This document shows positions 51,967-61,066 of a stretch of DNA of 64,000 nucleotides, piece by piece (the first letter of the stretch is position 1; each line of letters starts with the position of its first letter). The stretch is taken from the NCBI RefSeq assembly GCF_011038795.1, contig NZ_JAAKDU010000007.1, forward strand, positions 33,826 to 97,825, in the 5' to 3' direction. The notes under the pieces were generated by a model. The model saw only the letters and a program-made list of their open reading frames with translations. It was not told where the DNA came from and did no database searches. Position numbers and translations under genes: made by a program. The stretch comes from Streptococcus tangpeifui. GTDB taxonomy: Bacteria > Bacillota > Bacilli > Lactobacillales > Streptococcaceae.

Positions 51967-53451
51967 CTAAACTCCTAAGTAATCTTCAACAGCCTTCTGC
52001 ATATTAGCTGTTGCAACGACTGTCTTGTGACGAACTTCAGCAGTTTCTAAACCGTCAACTGCCTTGGGCACCGCTATACCTGATAAACGATGCAGTTCTT
52101 CTACCGCCTTGAAGTCATCTCCAGCATCTTGACCAGTGACAGCCGACACAGCCACGCGCGGAAATTTATAAGGACTGGCCGTCGAAGCAATGACAACCGG
52201 AGTTTTATCACCAGATTTTTCCTTATAGGCATGGTAAACTGCAGAAGCGACTGCCGTATGAGGATCTTCGATGTAAGCAGACATATCATAAACCCGTTTA
52301 ATTTCGGCAGAAGTTTCTTCTTCTGTAGCAAAACCAGCCTCAAAGAAGTCTAAGACCTCAGGGCGGACTGGCTCTAATTGGTACTCACCTTTTTCTACTA
52401 GACGTTCCATCAAAGCCCTGGTTTTAACAGCATCATTTCCTAAGAGGTGGAAGATTAAACGTTCCAGATTAGACGACACCAGAATGTCCATAGAGGGACT
52501 AGAGGTTACCTTAAAATCTCGTTTTTTATCATAAACCTTGGTCGCGAAAAAGTCTGTTAAAACCTTGTTTTCATTTGAAGCACAAATCAACTTAGCAATC
52601 GGAACTCCAATTTCTCTCGCATAATAGGCCGCTAGAATGTTACCAAAGTTTCCGGTTGGTACTGTCACATTGATTTTTTCACCATTTTGGACATCCCCTG
52701 CCTTAACTAATTGAGCATAAGCATAGACATAGTAAACAATTTGCGGTACTAAACGACCAATATTCATAGAATTCGCAGAAGATAGCTGCATCTTCTTATC
52801 TAGCAGTCTTTGCCCCAATTCCTCATCGTTAAACATCCGCTTAACATCAGTTTGAGCATCATCAAAGTTGCCTTCAATCGCAACTACATGAGTATTAGAA
52901 CCCTTTTGCGTAGTCATCTGTAATTCTTGAATCTTACTGACACCGCCTTTAGGATAAAAGACGATAATTTCTGTTCCGGGTACATCCGCAAAACCAGCCA
53001 TAGCTGCCTTACCTGTATCACCAGAAGTCGCTGTAAGGATGACAATTTTATTATCAACCCCTTGCTTCTTAGCCGATGTTGTTAAGAGGTGAGGTAGGAT
53101 TGATAAAGCCATATCTTTAAAGGCGATGGTTGAGCCATGAAAAAGCTCCAAATTATACTGATTTCCCAATTTCACCAGAGGAGCAATCTTTGGCGTATCG
53201 AACTTACTGTCATAAGCTCTTGTAATGCAAGCATCTAACTCAGCTTCCGTAAAATCATCCAAAAAAGCCGATAGCACTAATTTCGCCACTTCTTGGTAAG
53301 ATGAGTCTTTTAACTGATTAAAATCAAGCTCAACCTCAGGCAAGTCCACAGGAGTAAAAAGCCCCCCATCACTCGCCAAACCGTGCAAAATCGCCTGACT
53401 AGCTGTCACCTGATTTTGAGCATCTCTAGTTGATTGATAAATTAAGGTCAT
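51967..53451 (-). CDS. thrC: Threonine synthase
   Basis: A 494-residue PLP enzyme of the long fungal-like type. The PLP lysine lies in HGSTIAFKDMALS, and the phosphate-binding loop is in LTATSGDTGKAAM. It converts O-phosphohomoserine to threonine. Length is normal for streptococcal ThrC. The leader is about 130 nt and shows no T-box motif. It is next to the MATE gene, as in S. mutans. Confidence 0.95.
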   Translation of the reverse strand: MTLIYQSTRDAQNQVTASQAILHGLASDGGLFTPVDLPEVELDFNQLKDSSYQEVAKLVLSAFLDDFTEAELDACITRAYDSKFDTPKIAPLVKLGNQYNLELFHGSTIAFKDMALSILPHLLTTSAKKQGVDNKIVILTATSGDTGKAAMAGFADVPGTEIIVFYPKGGVSKIQELQMTTQKGSNTHVVAIEGNFDDAQTDVKRMFNDEELGQRLLDKKMQLSSANSMNIGRLVPQIVYYVYAYAQLVKAGDVQNGEKINVTVPTGNFGNILAAYYAREIGVPIAKLICASNENKVLTDFFATKVYDKKRDFKVTSSPSMDILVSSNLERLIFHLLGNDAVKTRALMERLVEKGEYQLEPVRPEVLDFFEAGFATEEETSAEIKRVYDMSAYIEDPHTAVASAVYHAYKEKSGDKTPVVIASTASPYKFPRVAVSAVTGQDAGDDFKAVEELHRLSGIAVPKAVDGLETAEVRHKTVVATANMQKAVEDYLGV

Positions 53452-53726
53452 AATTTTTTCCTATTCTAAAAAGATGAAAATTTACAATACTTACTGGCCA
53501 CTGGCCCAATTAATTTCTAAGATTTTGAACACAATTAGCTGCTTTTCCCAAGCAAGTTTCTCGACAACTTAGCCTTGGTCAATAGTCTTTGAAACATTAT
53601 AACATAATTGTCAGAATATTTGGCAGTCATTCTAGGCTTAAACGATAAAATGTTCAATTTGTTAATTCCCAAAGCCACAGGCTGTTGTCACCCTTTTTAT
53701 AGAAGACTCAAGCCTTAAAAAGGCTA
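53452..53726 (-). promoter_or_regulatory. thrC upstream region with extended -10 promoter
   Basis: The minus strand has TGTTATAAT with its TATAAT at 53601-53596 and no clear -35, about 140 bp before thrC. A GGCCAGTGGCC hairpin lies in the leader. No gene is visible in the whole 53452-53871 gap. Confidence 0.5.
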
Positions 53727-53763
53727 TCAAAAAACAGAACCTAGCTAATACTAAGCTCTGTTG
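53727..53763 (-). terminator. Terminator of the 53.9-kb membrane protein gene
   Basis: On the minus strand AACAGAGCTTAG pairs with CTAGGTTCTGTT and is followed by TTTT. A second small hairpin AGCCTT/AAGGCT follows. Confidence 0.7.
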
Positions 53764-53871
53764 GGTTTAAATGATTTTCTCACACCAATTCCAGTTCTCT
53801 AAAACATCTAAACTGCTCAAGAATTTAGCCAAGCAAGTAAGACAGGGCTTAAATAGCCTAAACTCTCAGCC

Positions 53872-54987
53872 TTATTCAAGATTTAAACTGACAGTGTGCC
53901 CTTTAGCATCCGTTAAAGTCAAGCCAGATGAAGTCTTTTTATAAGATACCTTCTCACCTTTTCCAAAGCTAGTCAGTTCACTATCTGAATTGACCTTGGT
54001 TATTTCAATTTTACCGCTAACACGATCAACCTTCCCCTCAAATAAAGTACCCGATGCTTGTCCTTTATCAGAATCATAATCTAAGCCCTCATTTTCCACT
54101 TCACTAGAAAAGGTTTTCTCAAACCCTTTTTGATCTAGATTAGATTTCTTAATCAAACTGTTCATCAGGTAGTTCCATTCATCATTTGAGAAATCATCCT
54201 TATATTCAGAATAATAGGAACTAAAGTTAGATTTTACTTCATCATAAAAGTCATCATAATTCACATCATAGCTAACAGTTGCCTTGACCTTATCGTCCTT
54301 AATAATTGTTTCAACCTTGGCATTATCAGTAAAACTGGAGTAGCTAATAGTTCCCTTGTCAAAATCAGCATCTTTCAGCTCCTCTTCTAAGTCCTTCTGC
54401 ATACTTTTAACTTGATAGGTCCCATCAACATTTCCTGATAGTTGGCGATACAAGAAGATGCCACCGACAAGTAAAATAATAGCAGCAACACCCCCGACAA
54501 TACTCCAAACAATTCGTTTAGTCCGACCAGATTTGGCTTGAGGAGCCACAACATAAGCACCTTGAACAGGAACACCATTAGGAGCTGCAGAGTTACTCAT
54601 CATGTTAGGATTCTGATAAACCGGCGCTGTTCCAACAGGATTCCCTACCGGAATATTATTGACTGCCTGAGGCGAAACTGGTTGGGGTTGAACAAACGGC
54701 TCTTGAGACTGAGTCTGAGGGGTTTGAACTTGATTATTGACAAAATTTGGGGAATATTGAGGATTTTGAACCCGATCGTTAGCTGGCCCCTGAGGCATCT
54801 GCGGTGAGCCAGCCATCGTATTTGGGGGAACCACTCCTTGATGAGGAAGGGGTTGATCAAAATTAGGTTGACTAACCTGATTTTCCTGATTCTCTTCTGT
54901 TGATAATTCTGACTGCAGATTTACTTGACTATTGAGAGACTCTGATTGAGCATCCTCTGAATACTCGCTAAATTCTTCTGTTGACAT
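53872..54987 (-). CDS. Single-pass membrane protein of unknown function, paralog A
   Basis: A 371-residue protein. Residues 1-150 form a Gln, Asn and Pro rich cytoplasmic region with no Cys. One membrane helix at about 159-181 (IVWSIVGGVAAIILLVGGIFL) is followed by SGNVDGTYQVKSM and an acidic extracytoplasmic domain of about 190 residues. Near its end are GTLFEGKVDRVSGKIEIT, GKGEKVSYKKTSSGLTL and a short tail. The same helix-proximal and C-terminal blocks recur in the genes at 55.1 and 56.4 kb, so the three are paralogs. I do not recognise the family. It has its own promoter and terminator. Confidence 0.75.
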   Translation of the reverse strand: MSTEEFSEYSEDAQSESLNSQVNLQSELSTEENQENQVSQPNFDQPLPHQGVVPPNTMAGSPQMPQGPANDRVQNPQYSPNFVNNQVQTPQTQSQEPFVQPQPVSPQAVNNIPVGNPVGTAPVYQNPNMMSNSAAPNGVPVQGAYVVAPQAKSGRTKRIVWSIVGGVAAIILLVGGIFLYRQLSGNVDGTYQVKSMQKDLEEELKDADFDKGTISYSSFTDNAKVETIIKDDKVKATVSYDVNYDDFYDEVKSNFSSYYSEYKDDFSNDEWNYLMNSLIKKSNLDQKGFEKTFSSEVENEGLDYDSDKGQASGTLFEGKVDRVSGKIEITKVNSDSELTSFGKGEKVSYKKTSSGLTLTDAKGHTVSLNLE

Positions 54988-55017
54988 AAAAGCTCCTGTT
55001 CAGATTATTTTAAGTTA

Positions 55018-55046
55018 ATCCTACCATGCTTTACTAAAACTGTCAA
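55018..55046 (-). promoter_or_regulatory. Promoter of paralog A
   Basis: On the minus strand TTGACA-GT, a 17-bp spacer and TAGGAT, then TAACTTAAAATAA. The -35 context TTGACAGT and the downstream TAACTTAAA are shared with the paralog B promoter. Confidence 0.75.
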
Positions 55047-55080
55047 TCACATTGGAAAGAAAATTTGCTTAAACATACGA

Positions 55081-55107
55081 AAAAACCAACCCAAATAGGT
55101 TAGTTTT
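55081..55107 (-). terminator. Terminator of paralog B gene
   Basis: On the minus strand AAAACTAACC-tatttg-GGTTGGTTTTTT, ten bases after the stop codon. Confidence 0.88.
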
Positions 55108-55116
55108 CAAGCCATT

Positions 55117-55863
55117 TTATTTCTTTTCAAGCTTAAGTGTATCACTATCGCCACTATCTGTTAAAGTAATACCTGTGCTTGTTTTCTTATAAGAAGTTGT
55201 CGAACCTTTTTTGATCCCCTTTAAATCTTTGAAAGTACCATCATCATCACTAGTCTGTAATTTACTATTATAATTTGTGACTTCGATTTTCCGTGACCAA
55301 CGATTAACCTTCCCCTTAAAGATTATTCCTGATACAACCCCAGTATCTGAGTTGTAGGTTAGACCATCTTCCTCAGCAGATTCCTCTATCGTCTCGTTGA
55401 AGTCACTAATAACAGCTTCTTTTGATGGCATTTGAGATTTCACAAACTGTTTTTGTTCACTTGAGAAGCCAGCCAATTGACTTTCAATAGTTTCTTGATA
55501 AACCTTGTAAGCTTCATCTGTATCAACTTTATAAATAACACTAGCCACAGCTTGGTTATCTTTAACCTTAATATCAACATCCATATCCGTAAAGATTTTG
55601 CTGTAATCAATATCACTATCTGTATTCTTTTCTTCAATTTCCTTTTGGAATTCTTTTTCTAGAGACGCTGCATGATAGTTTCCATCAATATTACCAGATA
55701 TATACCACCAGGCTGAACTCCCACCTGCAATCAGAGCAATAGCAGCTAGAACTGACACAATAATGATAACGATCAGTTTGGCATTCATGCTCTTTTTCGC
55801 TTGCATCGGTACCTGCCCCGGAGCCATTCCTGGCATTGGACTTTGATTTATTTCTTGTGACAT
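55117..55863 (-). CDS. Single-pass membrane protein of unknown function, paralog B
   Basis: A 248-residue protein. A short Met and Pro rich cytoplasmic part (about 28 residues) leads into a helix at about 29-53, followed by ISGNIDGNYHAASLEKEF. The extracytoplasmic part contains VDIKVKDNQAVASVIYKVD, then GIIFKGKVNRWSRKIEVTNY and GSTTSYKKTSTGITL near the end. It matches paralogs A and C in these blocks. There is no lipobox, LPXTG or known enzyme motif. It is transcribed on its own. Confidence 0.75.
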   Translation of the reverse strand: MSQEINQSPMPGMAPGQVPMQAKKSMNAKLIVIIIVSVLAAIALIAGGSSAWWYISGNIDGNYHAASLEKEFQKEIEEKNTDSDIDYSKIFTDMDVDIKVKDNQAVASVIYKVDTDEAYKVYQETIESQLAGFSSEQKQFVKSQMPSKEAVISDFNETIEESAEEDGLTYNSDTGVVSGIIFKGKVNRWSRKIEVTNYNSKLQTSDDDGTFKDLKGIKKGSTTSYKKTSTGITLTDSGDSDTLKLEKK

Positions 55864-55894
55864 GACAGTCTCCTTTTAGTTTTATTTAAGTTAA

Positions 55895-55923
55895 ATTTTA
55901 GCATTTCTTCTTGCTACTGTCAA
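55895..55923 (-). promoter_or_regulatory. Promoter of paralog B
   Basis: On the minus strand TTGACAGTAGC-type -35, a 17-bp spacer and TAAAAT, then TTAACTTAAATAA, similar to the paralog A promoter. Confidence 0.75.
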
Positions 55924-55992
55924 TAAAAATATCAAAAATCAATATACAGCCTATCCCAGTCACAGCCTTACTAACTTCAAACCACAAAGAAA

Positions 55993-56015
55993 AGTCTGGA
56001 ACAAAAGTCCAGACT
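55993..56015 (-). terminator. Hairpin terminator in the 55.9-56.4 kb gap
   Basis: AGTCTGGA-acaaaag-TCCAGACT is followed on the minus strand by TTTCTTTG. Confidence 0.7.
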
Positions 56016-56386
56016 CATTAACATTATTATAGATTTAACTAGATTGACGCAGTGGTTGGGAGTAAAACTTGTTGGCTATGCCAAGAAGTCTTACCCCTAC
56101 ACAGTTCTAGGTGCTTTAGCATCAATGAACCACTGCTGATTGGCTTTCTGTAACTGGACGCTTCTTAATAGCGTTTACCTTAAACAGTCCACTGAACTAA
56201 TTAACTACCACGCAAGAGAAAGGTCAAGCAATCTGAGAGACTGTTTGAGAAGACCAATATCAACTATGTGGAGATGGGATTGAAATGCTCAAGTGGACTT
56301 TGGTAGTCTAGGGATAGACTGCCAAAACTTGTCATCTAAAAATAGGAAAGTGGCAGAGACCTGAGCCTTAAAACAAGAGAGCAAGG
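56016..56386. other. Intergenic stretch, possible decayed sequence
   Basis: About 370 bp without an open frame of note. It contains several short repeats, such as GGCAGTCTATCCCTAGACTACC, read on the minus strand with TAGTCTAGGGA/TAGACTGCC near 56310. It may be the relic of a mobile element or gene, but I find no recognisable transposase. Confidence 0.35.
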
Positions 56387-56412
56387 AAAATCAAAATCGT
56401 GATTTTATCACG
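56387..56412 (-). terminator. Terminator after paralog C gene
   Basis: On the minus strand CGTGAT-aaa-ATCACG is followed by ATTTTGATTTT. It lies just after AGAGAGTGGGACTCAATC, a motif also seen near 10.63 kb. Confidence 0.7.
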
Positions 56413-56441
56413 GTTTACTGATTGAGTCCCACTCTCTTAAC

Positions 56442-57209
56442 CTAATCTTTTCTCAACTGAATATCCTTGTCAGCTTCCAAATTAATACCAGTTGATGTTT
56501 TCTTAAAGGCTAGTGATTCACCTTTTTTAAAAATATCCAAAGCATTAGTTCCTTGCTTATCATCGCTGGCTACCAAGCCACCCTTGTCATAGTATTTTGT
56601 AATATCAATGCTATGAGTCCAGCGGTTGACCTTACCTTCAAAAATAGTAGCAGTCGCTGTACCAGCTTCTTCATTAAAAGTAAAGCCAGATTGCTTAGCT
56701 AGAGCTGATGTCTGTTCGTTGAACTGCTTGATAAAATCCTCTTCAGTCGTAACTGTACCATACTGTTGCAAATCATCCAGACTAATCCCTGGGTGCTTTT
56801 GGATGTCGGCTTCCAACATATTCTTATATTGGTTATAAGCTTCTTTTCGGTCAAAACTGATAGTCTCTGTTGCTACAGCTTTGTCATTTTGAACCTTAAC
56901 CTTCACCTTAAAATCAACATACTGACTCACATCAATCTTTGTTTCAGAGCCACTAATATCTTCACTGCTCTTAACAGAGTTTTTTGATTCTTCTTCTAGG
57001 GTTACTGCCCGATAGTGCCCATCAATATCACCAGACAAATAACGATAAACAGCCCCACCAGCTCCCACTAAAATTAGAATAAGGAAGAGTGTCCAAAAGA
57101 TCTTCCTTCCCTTTGACTTTTTCTTAGTTTTTTTGTGGGACTGCGTTCGGGAACCTCTTCGACTAAAACTTTGCTCCTGTACAAATTCTTGATTAAATTC
57201 TTCTGACAT
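56442..57209 (-). CDS. Single-pass membrane protein of unknown function, paralog C
   Basis: A protein of about 255 residues from the ATG at 57209 with GGAG upstream; the frame is open to 57248. A basic cytoplasmic segment (Lys and Arg rich, about residues 17-37) precedes a helix at about 38-57 and YLSGDIDGHYRAVTLEEE. The ectodomain contains DFKVKVKVQNDKAVATETISFD, ATIFEGKVNRWTHSIDITKY and FKKGESLAFKKTSTGINL. These blocks define the family with A and B. Function is unknown; surface exposure is likely. Confidence 0.75.
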   Translation of the reverse strand: MSEEFNQEFVQEQSFSRRGSRTQSHKKTKKKSKGRKIFWTLFLILILVGAGGAVYRYLSGDIDGHYRAVTLEEESKNSVKSSEDISGSETKIDVSQYVDFKVKVKVQNDKAVATETISFDRKEAYNQYKNMLEADIQKHPGISLDDLQQYGTVTTEEDFIKQFNEQTSALAKQSGFTFNEEAGTATATIFEGKVNRWTHSIDITKYYDKGGLVASDDKQGTNALDIFKKGESLAFKKTSTGINLEADKDIQLRKD

Positions 57210-57234
57210 GTTCACTCCTATTATTCGTGCTAAA

Positions 57235-57267
57235 AGCCAGCTTATCATCTAAGCTGGCTACTGTCAA
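57235..57267 (-). promoter_or_regulatory. Promoter of paralog C with a 10-bp inverted repeat over the -10
   Basis: On the minus strand TTGACAGTAGC (-35 at 57267-57262), a 17-bp spacer and TAAGCT. The perfect repeat AGCCAGCTTA-tcatc-TAAGCTGGCT covers the spacer and the -10, so it is a likely operator. Confidence 0.65.
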
Positions 57268-57304
57268 CGATAATTCCTTATGTTTTTTAAATGTAATATT
57301 CTTG

Positions 57305-59086
57305 TTACTGACCCTTGGCTGGTTTTCTAGCAGCATCAGCTACAGCATCCTGAATCGTTTGTACATAAAGGTCTGCTCCGTTAGTTGATTGGGAATAGTG
57401 GACACCATCAGTTCCTCCCCAAATATCCGGATTATCCTGAGCAGTTTGGTACCAATCTGCTACACTAATATACTCATTATCCTTAGCTAGCTGGAGCTCA
57501 TAATCACGTATAGCAGACATCTTAGTATCTTCTTGGGAATCATAAGGCGTCACCAAAACTAGACGATGACCGTCTGGTAAAGCATCTAAAAATTGCTGAA
57601 TATCATCCTGATAATTATCTGGTGAATTAACACCAACCGCTAAGACTACTGTCTCTGGCAAAGTATTAGAATCAATATTCGTTTTAAAAGTTTCATAAGC
57701 TGCATCAAAACTCCGACTGACTGAAGCGTCTAGTAAAGCATTAGGCATCTTACTAGTAAAAGTATCCTGAGAACGCAGAGTCACCGAATCACCAATAATC
57801 AAAACATTATTCATAGCATTGGCATCACCAGCTGTCCGCTGATTGGTTAAATTCATTCCAGTGTCTGCTTGGGTAAGTGAATCTACTAAGACTCCTGATT
57901 CAAATTCTCCTAATTTTGGAGCCATAAAAGTGATTAATAAACTGGCTACAGCCAAAACACCTGCCACTCCCTTAATCCATTTTTCATAAGGAGTAGTGAT
58001 ATTGAGCTTGATCCCCAACATTTTAGGCTCTTTACCTGCAATCATTGGCTCAATAACATAGAAAGAAAGAGCCGCGAACACTGTCGAAAGGACAAAGGTT
58101 AACAAACTTGCCAACCAATTTGGCAGCAATTGGGAGAAGATGATGTAAAAAGGCCAGTGAAAAAGATAAATACCATAACTGACATCCGAAAAGAAGGTAA
58201 TAACCAGAGGTTCATCCACATCAGGAATTTTATCATGCAGGGCTCTCGCCGCATAAATCATGAGGCAGGCAAAGAGACTTGCCAGAGCAAAACCAAAGAG
58301 GTAGGTCAATTTTCCTTCATAATTTAAGACAAAACCAAGTAAAAGAAGCAAGACAAAACTACCAATAAATTGCAGCAAGATACGCTGTAAGGGCCAGCGT
58401 TCTACATTTTTTCGGAAACGCTTAGTCGTATCTGTTACTCCCGACATAGTGGCATAAATGGCACCCAGATAGAAAGGAAAACTGTGACTAAAAGTTGAAA
58501 AATAATTAAAAGAAACATCGGTAAGGAAACTACCGATAAACATGGTCAAGTAACCTAGCAAAAAGAGACCAGTCGAAGCCAAAAAGATAGCTCCACGGAA
58601 GTTCCCCTGTGAGAGTTTCCGCTTTGATAGCCACCAGATAAGGACACCCCAAAAGATGTAGAAATGTACTTCAACTGCCAAACTCCAAGTATGAAGAAAG
58701 AGATGGGGGGTGAACTGATTTTCATAGTTACTTCCGATAAAAATCTCATACCAATTGGTCATAAAACCAAAAGCCGCAACAATTTGCTTACCGATACTGG
58801 CGATAAAATCATTTCTGACTAAGAGGGTAAAGGGCATGGTAACCAAAATCATAATCACCACTGGTGGAACAATCCGGTAGAAACGCCGCTTAAGAAATCC
58901 TAACAAGTCAATACTTTGTTTGCGATGATACTCATCAATCAAGAGAGCTGTAATTAAGAATCCTGAGAAGGCAAAAAAGACATCAACCCCGATAAAACCG
59001 CCAGGCAATGCTTTCCTAAAAAAGTGGTAGACCAGAACCAAGAAAAGTCCTGTTACCCTGACAAAAGAAAACCACTTAATCCTCAT
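57305..59086 (-). CDS. OatA-like membrane acyltransferase with SGNH domain
   Basis: A 593-residue protein. The N-terminal half, about 1-390, is an acyltransferase-3 domain with some ten helices and the motifs VYHFF and GGFIGVDVFFAFSGFLIT. The C-terminal part, about 425-590, is extracytoplasmic and SGNH-like: GDSV (block I), GVNSPD (block III) and DGVHYS (block V, near 558). Such proteins O-acetylate peptidoglycan or cell-wall polysaccharides. It overlaps the MORN gene by four bases, so the two are co-translated. Confidence 0.88.
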   Translation of the reverse strand: MRIKWFSFVRVTGLFLVLVYHFFRKALPGGFIGVDVFFAFSGFLITALLIDEYHRKQSIDLLGFLKRRFYRIVPPVVIMILVTMPFTLLVRNDFIASIGKQIVAAFGFMTNWYEIFIGSNYENQFTPHLFLHTWSLAVEVHFYIFWGVLIWWLSKRKLSQGNFRGAIFLASTGLFLLGYLTMFIGSFLTDVSFNYFSTFSHSFPFYLGAIYATMSGVTDTTKRFRKNVERWPLQRILLQFIGSFVLLLLLGFVLNYEGKLTYLFGFALASLFACLMIYAARALHDKIPDVDEPLVITFFSDVSYGIYLFHWPFYIIFSQLLPNWLASLLTFVLSTVFAALSFYVIEPMIAGKEPKMLGIKLNITTPYEKWIKGVAGVLAVASLLITFMAPKLGEFESGVLVDSLTQADTGMNLTNQRTAGDANAMNNVLIIGDSVTLRSQDTFTSKMPNALLDASVSRSFDAAYETFKTNIDSNTLPETVVLAVGVNSPDNYQDDIQQFLDALPDGHRLVLVTPYDSQEDTKMSAIRDYELQLAKDNEYISVADWYQTAQDNPDIWGGTDGVHYSQSTNGADLYVQTIQDAVADAARKPAKGQ

Positions 59087-59481
59087 TTTTGATAAATTCC
59101 TTGCTTAAACCTTCCACTGTATTTCTTCCCATCAGCTGTCGTCAGGGTTCCCTTACCATTAGCCTGACCTTTACTAAATTCGCCTTTATAAGTCCAGCCA
59201 CTTTTAGCCTTAAAAGTCCCCTGACCTTCAAACTGTCCATTGACGAAATCTCCTTCGTACTGATCCCCGTTTTTATAAGTTAGCTTACCTTCGCCATTCA
59301 TCTTATTATTTTTAACACGACCGACATAGACAATCTTGTTCTTATCAAACTTTAAAGTCTGATGAGAACCAAAAGGCATTTTCAAAATAGAGAGGGCACA
59401 CAAAAGGATAACAATAGCAGCAGCTATTTCCAAACGTTCTCTAGTCAGCTGACTCAAAAAATCTTTTATTTTCTTTTCCAT
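59083..59481 (-). CDS. Membrane-anchored MORN-repeat protein
   Basis: 132 residues. A helix at about 18-34 anchors it, followed by three full MORN repeats and one partial (YVGRVKNNKMNGEGKLTYKNG and similar units). MORN repeats may bind lipids or proteins. Position between the phosphatase and the acyltransferase, overlapping the latter, suggests a shared envelope role. This order is conserved in streptococci. Confidence 0.85.
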   Translation of the reverse strand: MEKKIKDFLSQLTRERLEIAAAIVILLCALSILKMPFGSHQTLKFDKNKIVYVGRVKNNKMNGEGKLTYKNGDQYEGDFVNGQFEGQGTFKAKSGWTYKGEFSKGQANGKGTLTTADGKKYSGRFKQGIYQK

Positions 59482-59491
59482 TAGACACTCA

Positions 59492-59917
59492 TTAATTTAA
59501 TTTTTCCATCCAAGATCGACAGCCAGCCTTTACTAACTGGTAAGTCTCTTCAAAATTTCCTGTAAACCACGGATCTGGCACACCACCTTCAATGAAAAGT
59601 TGGATTTTAGAAGCTGGTGCTTGCGGAAACAGGGCTCGCAAATCTTTAACATTTTGTTGATCCATCCCAATAACAAAATCAAAAGTTTCTATATCTACCT
59701 GAGAAATTTGCTGAGAAGTTTTATTTTTACTATAAGGCACACCATATTGCTTAAAGATAGCCTGAGTCCCCCGATGAATCGGATTCCCATGCTCCCAAGA
59801 AGAAGTTGCACGGCTCTCAACATAAATTTCAACAGGATCAGCCATTGACTTCATGATAAATTCCGCCATGGGACTTCGGCAGATATTTCCAAGACAAACA
59901 AAACATACTTTTTTCAT
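59492..59917 (-). CDS. Low molecular weight protein tyrosine phosphatase
   Basis: 141 residues. The catalytic P-loop CLGNICRS (Cys-X5-Arg) is at residues 8-15 and the acid loop VPDPWF is near 113-118. It removes phosphate from tyrosine residues. It starts a short operon with the MORN and acyltransferase genes downstream. Confidence 0.92.
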   Translation of the reverse strand: MKKVCFVCLGNICRSPMAEFIMKSMADPVEIYVESRATSSWEHGNPIHRGTQAIFKQYGVPYSKNKTSQQISQVDIETFDFVIGMDQQNVKDLRALFPQAPASKIQLFIEGGVPDPWFTGNFEETYQLVKAGCRSWMEKLN

Positions 59918-59962
59918 AGCGTTATTATATCATAGGGACCGCAAATTCAAAGACAGCAAAAC

Positions 59963-60961
59963 CTAATTAATTTTCTGCTCAATACCTAAATGTTCGTAAG
60001 CCTTAGCAGTCGCCATCCGGCCCGAACGTGTCCGCATAATAAAGCCTTTTTGAATCAGATAGGGCTCATACATATCCTCAACTGTCTCCCGCTCTTCAGC
60101 AATATTGATAGCCAAGGTCCCAAGACCAACCGGGCCACCTCCATACATTTCAATCATCGTTCGAAGGATTTTCTGATCGATATAATCCAAACCTTCTTGG
60201 TCAACATCCAGCATAGTCAAAGCCTTGTCAGCAATTTGAGCATCAATGAGACCATCTCCAACAATTTGAGCATAGTCCCGTACCCGCTTTAGAAGTCGGT
60301 TGGCGATCCGAGGAGTTCCCCGGCTACGTTTGGCCAATTCAAGAGCCGCTTCATGAGTAATCTCAGCCTCAAAAATCTCAGCTGTCCGTTCAACAATTTC
60401 CGTCAAATCAGCTTCTTTATAGTACTCCATATGACCATTGATGCCAAAACGAGCCCTCAAAGGATTTGAAAGCATACCTGCGCGAGTCGTTGCTCCAATA
60501 AGCGTAAAAGGAGGTAAGTCCAGATGAACACTTCTACTTGACTCACCAGTCCCAATCATGATATCAATGTAAAAATCTTCCATAGCGCTGTAGAGAACTT
60601 CTTCAATAGCCATGGGCATTCTGTGAATTTCATCAATAAACAGAACATCACCTGGTTCTAAGTCATTGAGAATAGCAACCAAGTCCCCAGCTTTTTCAAT
60701 AGCTGGGCCAGAGGTTTGCTTGAGATTGACCCCCAACTCATTGGCAATCACAAAAGCCATAGTTGTCTTTCCAAGACCAGGAGGGCCGAAGAGTAAGACA
60801 TGATCCAAGGCTTCATCCCGAAGCTTAGCTGCCTCGATAAATATGGCCAATTGATCTTTAACCTTATCCTGCCCAATATATTCCTTAAAAGTTTGAGGCC
60901 GTAGCGTTCGCTCGACCTGTTCCTCACTCTCCATCATTCCATCATCTAAAATTCTAGTCAT
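59963..60961 (-). CDS. ruvB: Holliday junction DNA helicase RuvB
   Basis: A 332-residue AAA+ motor. Walker A GPPGLGKT, Walker B LFIDEIH, sensor 1 GATTRAG and the C-terminal winged helix ([17 protein letters not shown]) are intact. It drives branch migration with RuvA in recombination repair. The N-terminus MTRILDD matches other streptococcal RuvB proteins, so the ATG at 60961 is the true start. It has no ribosome-binding site, and a -10 lies only six bases upstream. Confidence 0.95.
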   Translation of the reverse strand: MTRILDDGMMESEEQVERTLRPQTFKEYIGQDKVKDQLAIFIEAAKLRDEALDHVLLFGPPGLGKTTMAFVIANELGVNLKQTSGPAIEKAGDLVAILNDLEPGDVLFIDEIHRMPMAIEEVLYSAMEDFYIDIMIGTGESSRSVHLDLPPFTLIGATTRAGMLSNPLRARFGINGHMEYYKEADLTEIVERTAEIFEAEITHEAALELAKRSRGTPRIANRLLKRVRDYAQIVGDGLIDAQIADKALTMLDVDQEGLDYIDQKILRTMIEMYGGGPVGLGTLAINIAEERETVEDMYEPYLIQKGFIMRTRSGRMATAKAYEHLGIEQKIN

Positions 60962-60967
60962 GTTACC

Positions 60968-60973
60968 ATTATA
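60968..60973 (-). promoter_or_regulatory. ruvB promoter, possible leaderless mRNA
   Basis: An extended -10, TGATATAAT, ends six bases before the ruvB ATG. The predicted start point is at or next to the A of ATG, which would make a leaderless transcript. There is no good -35. Confidence 0.5.
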
Positions 60974-61066
60974 TCACAAAAGGTAAGCTCTAAAATAGTG
61001 GAGACCTAAAGATTTTTATCACATTTTTTGATAGAAATTTTTATAAAATCACCTACTCCAACCTAA

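Noticed and set aside
53452..53600. T-box or amino-acid attenuator ahead of thrC
   Set aside because: No T-box motif, leader peptide with Thr codons or terminator pair is visible.
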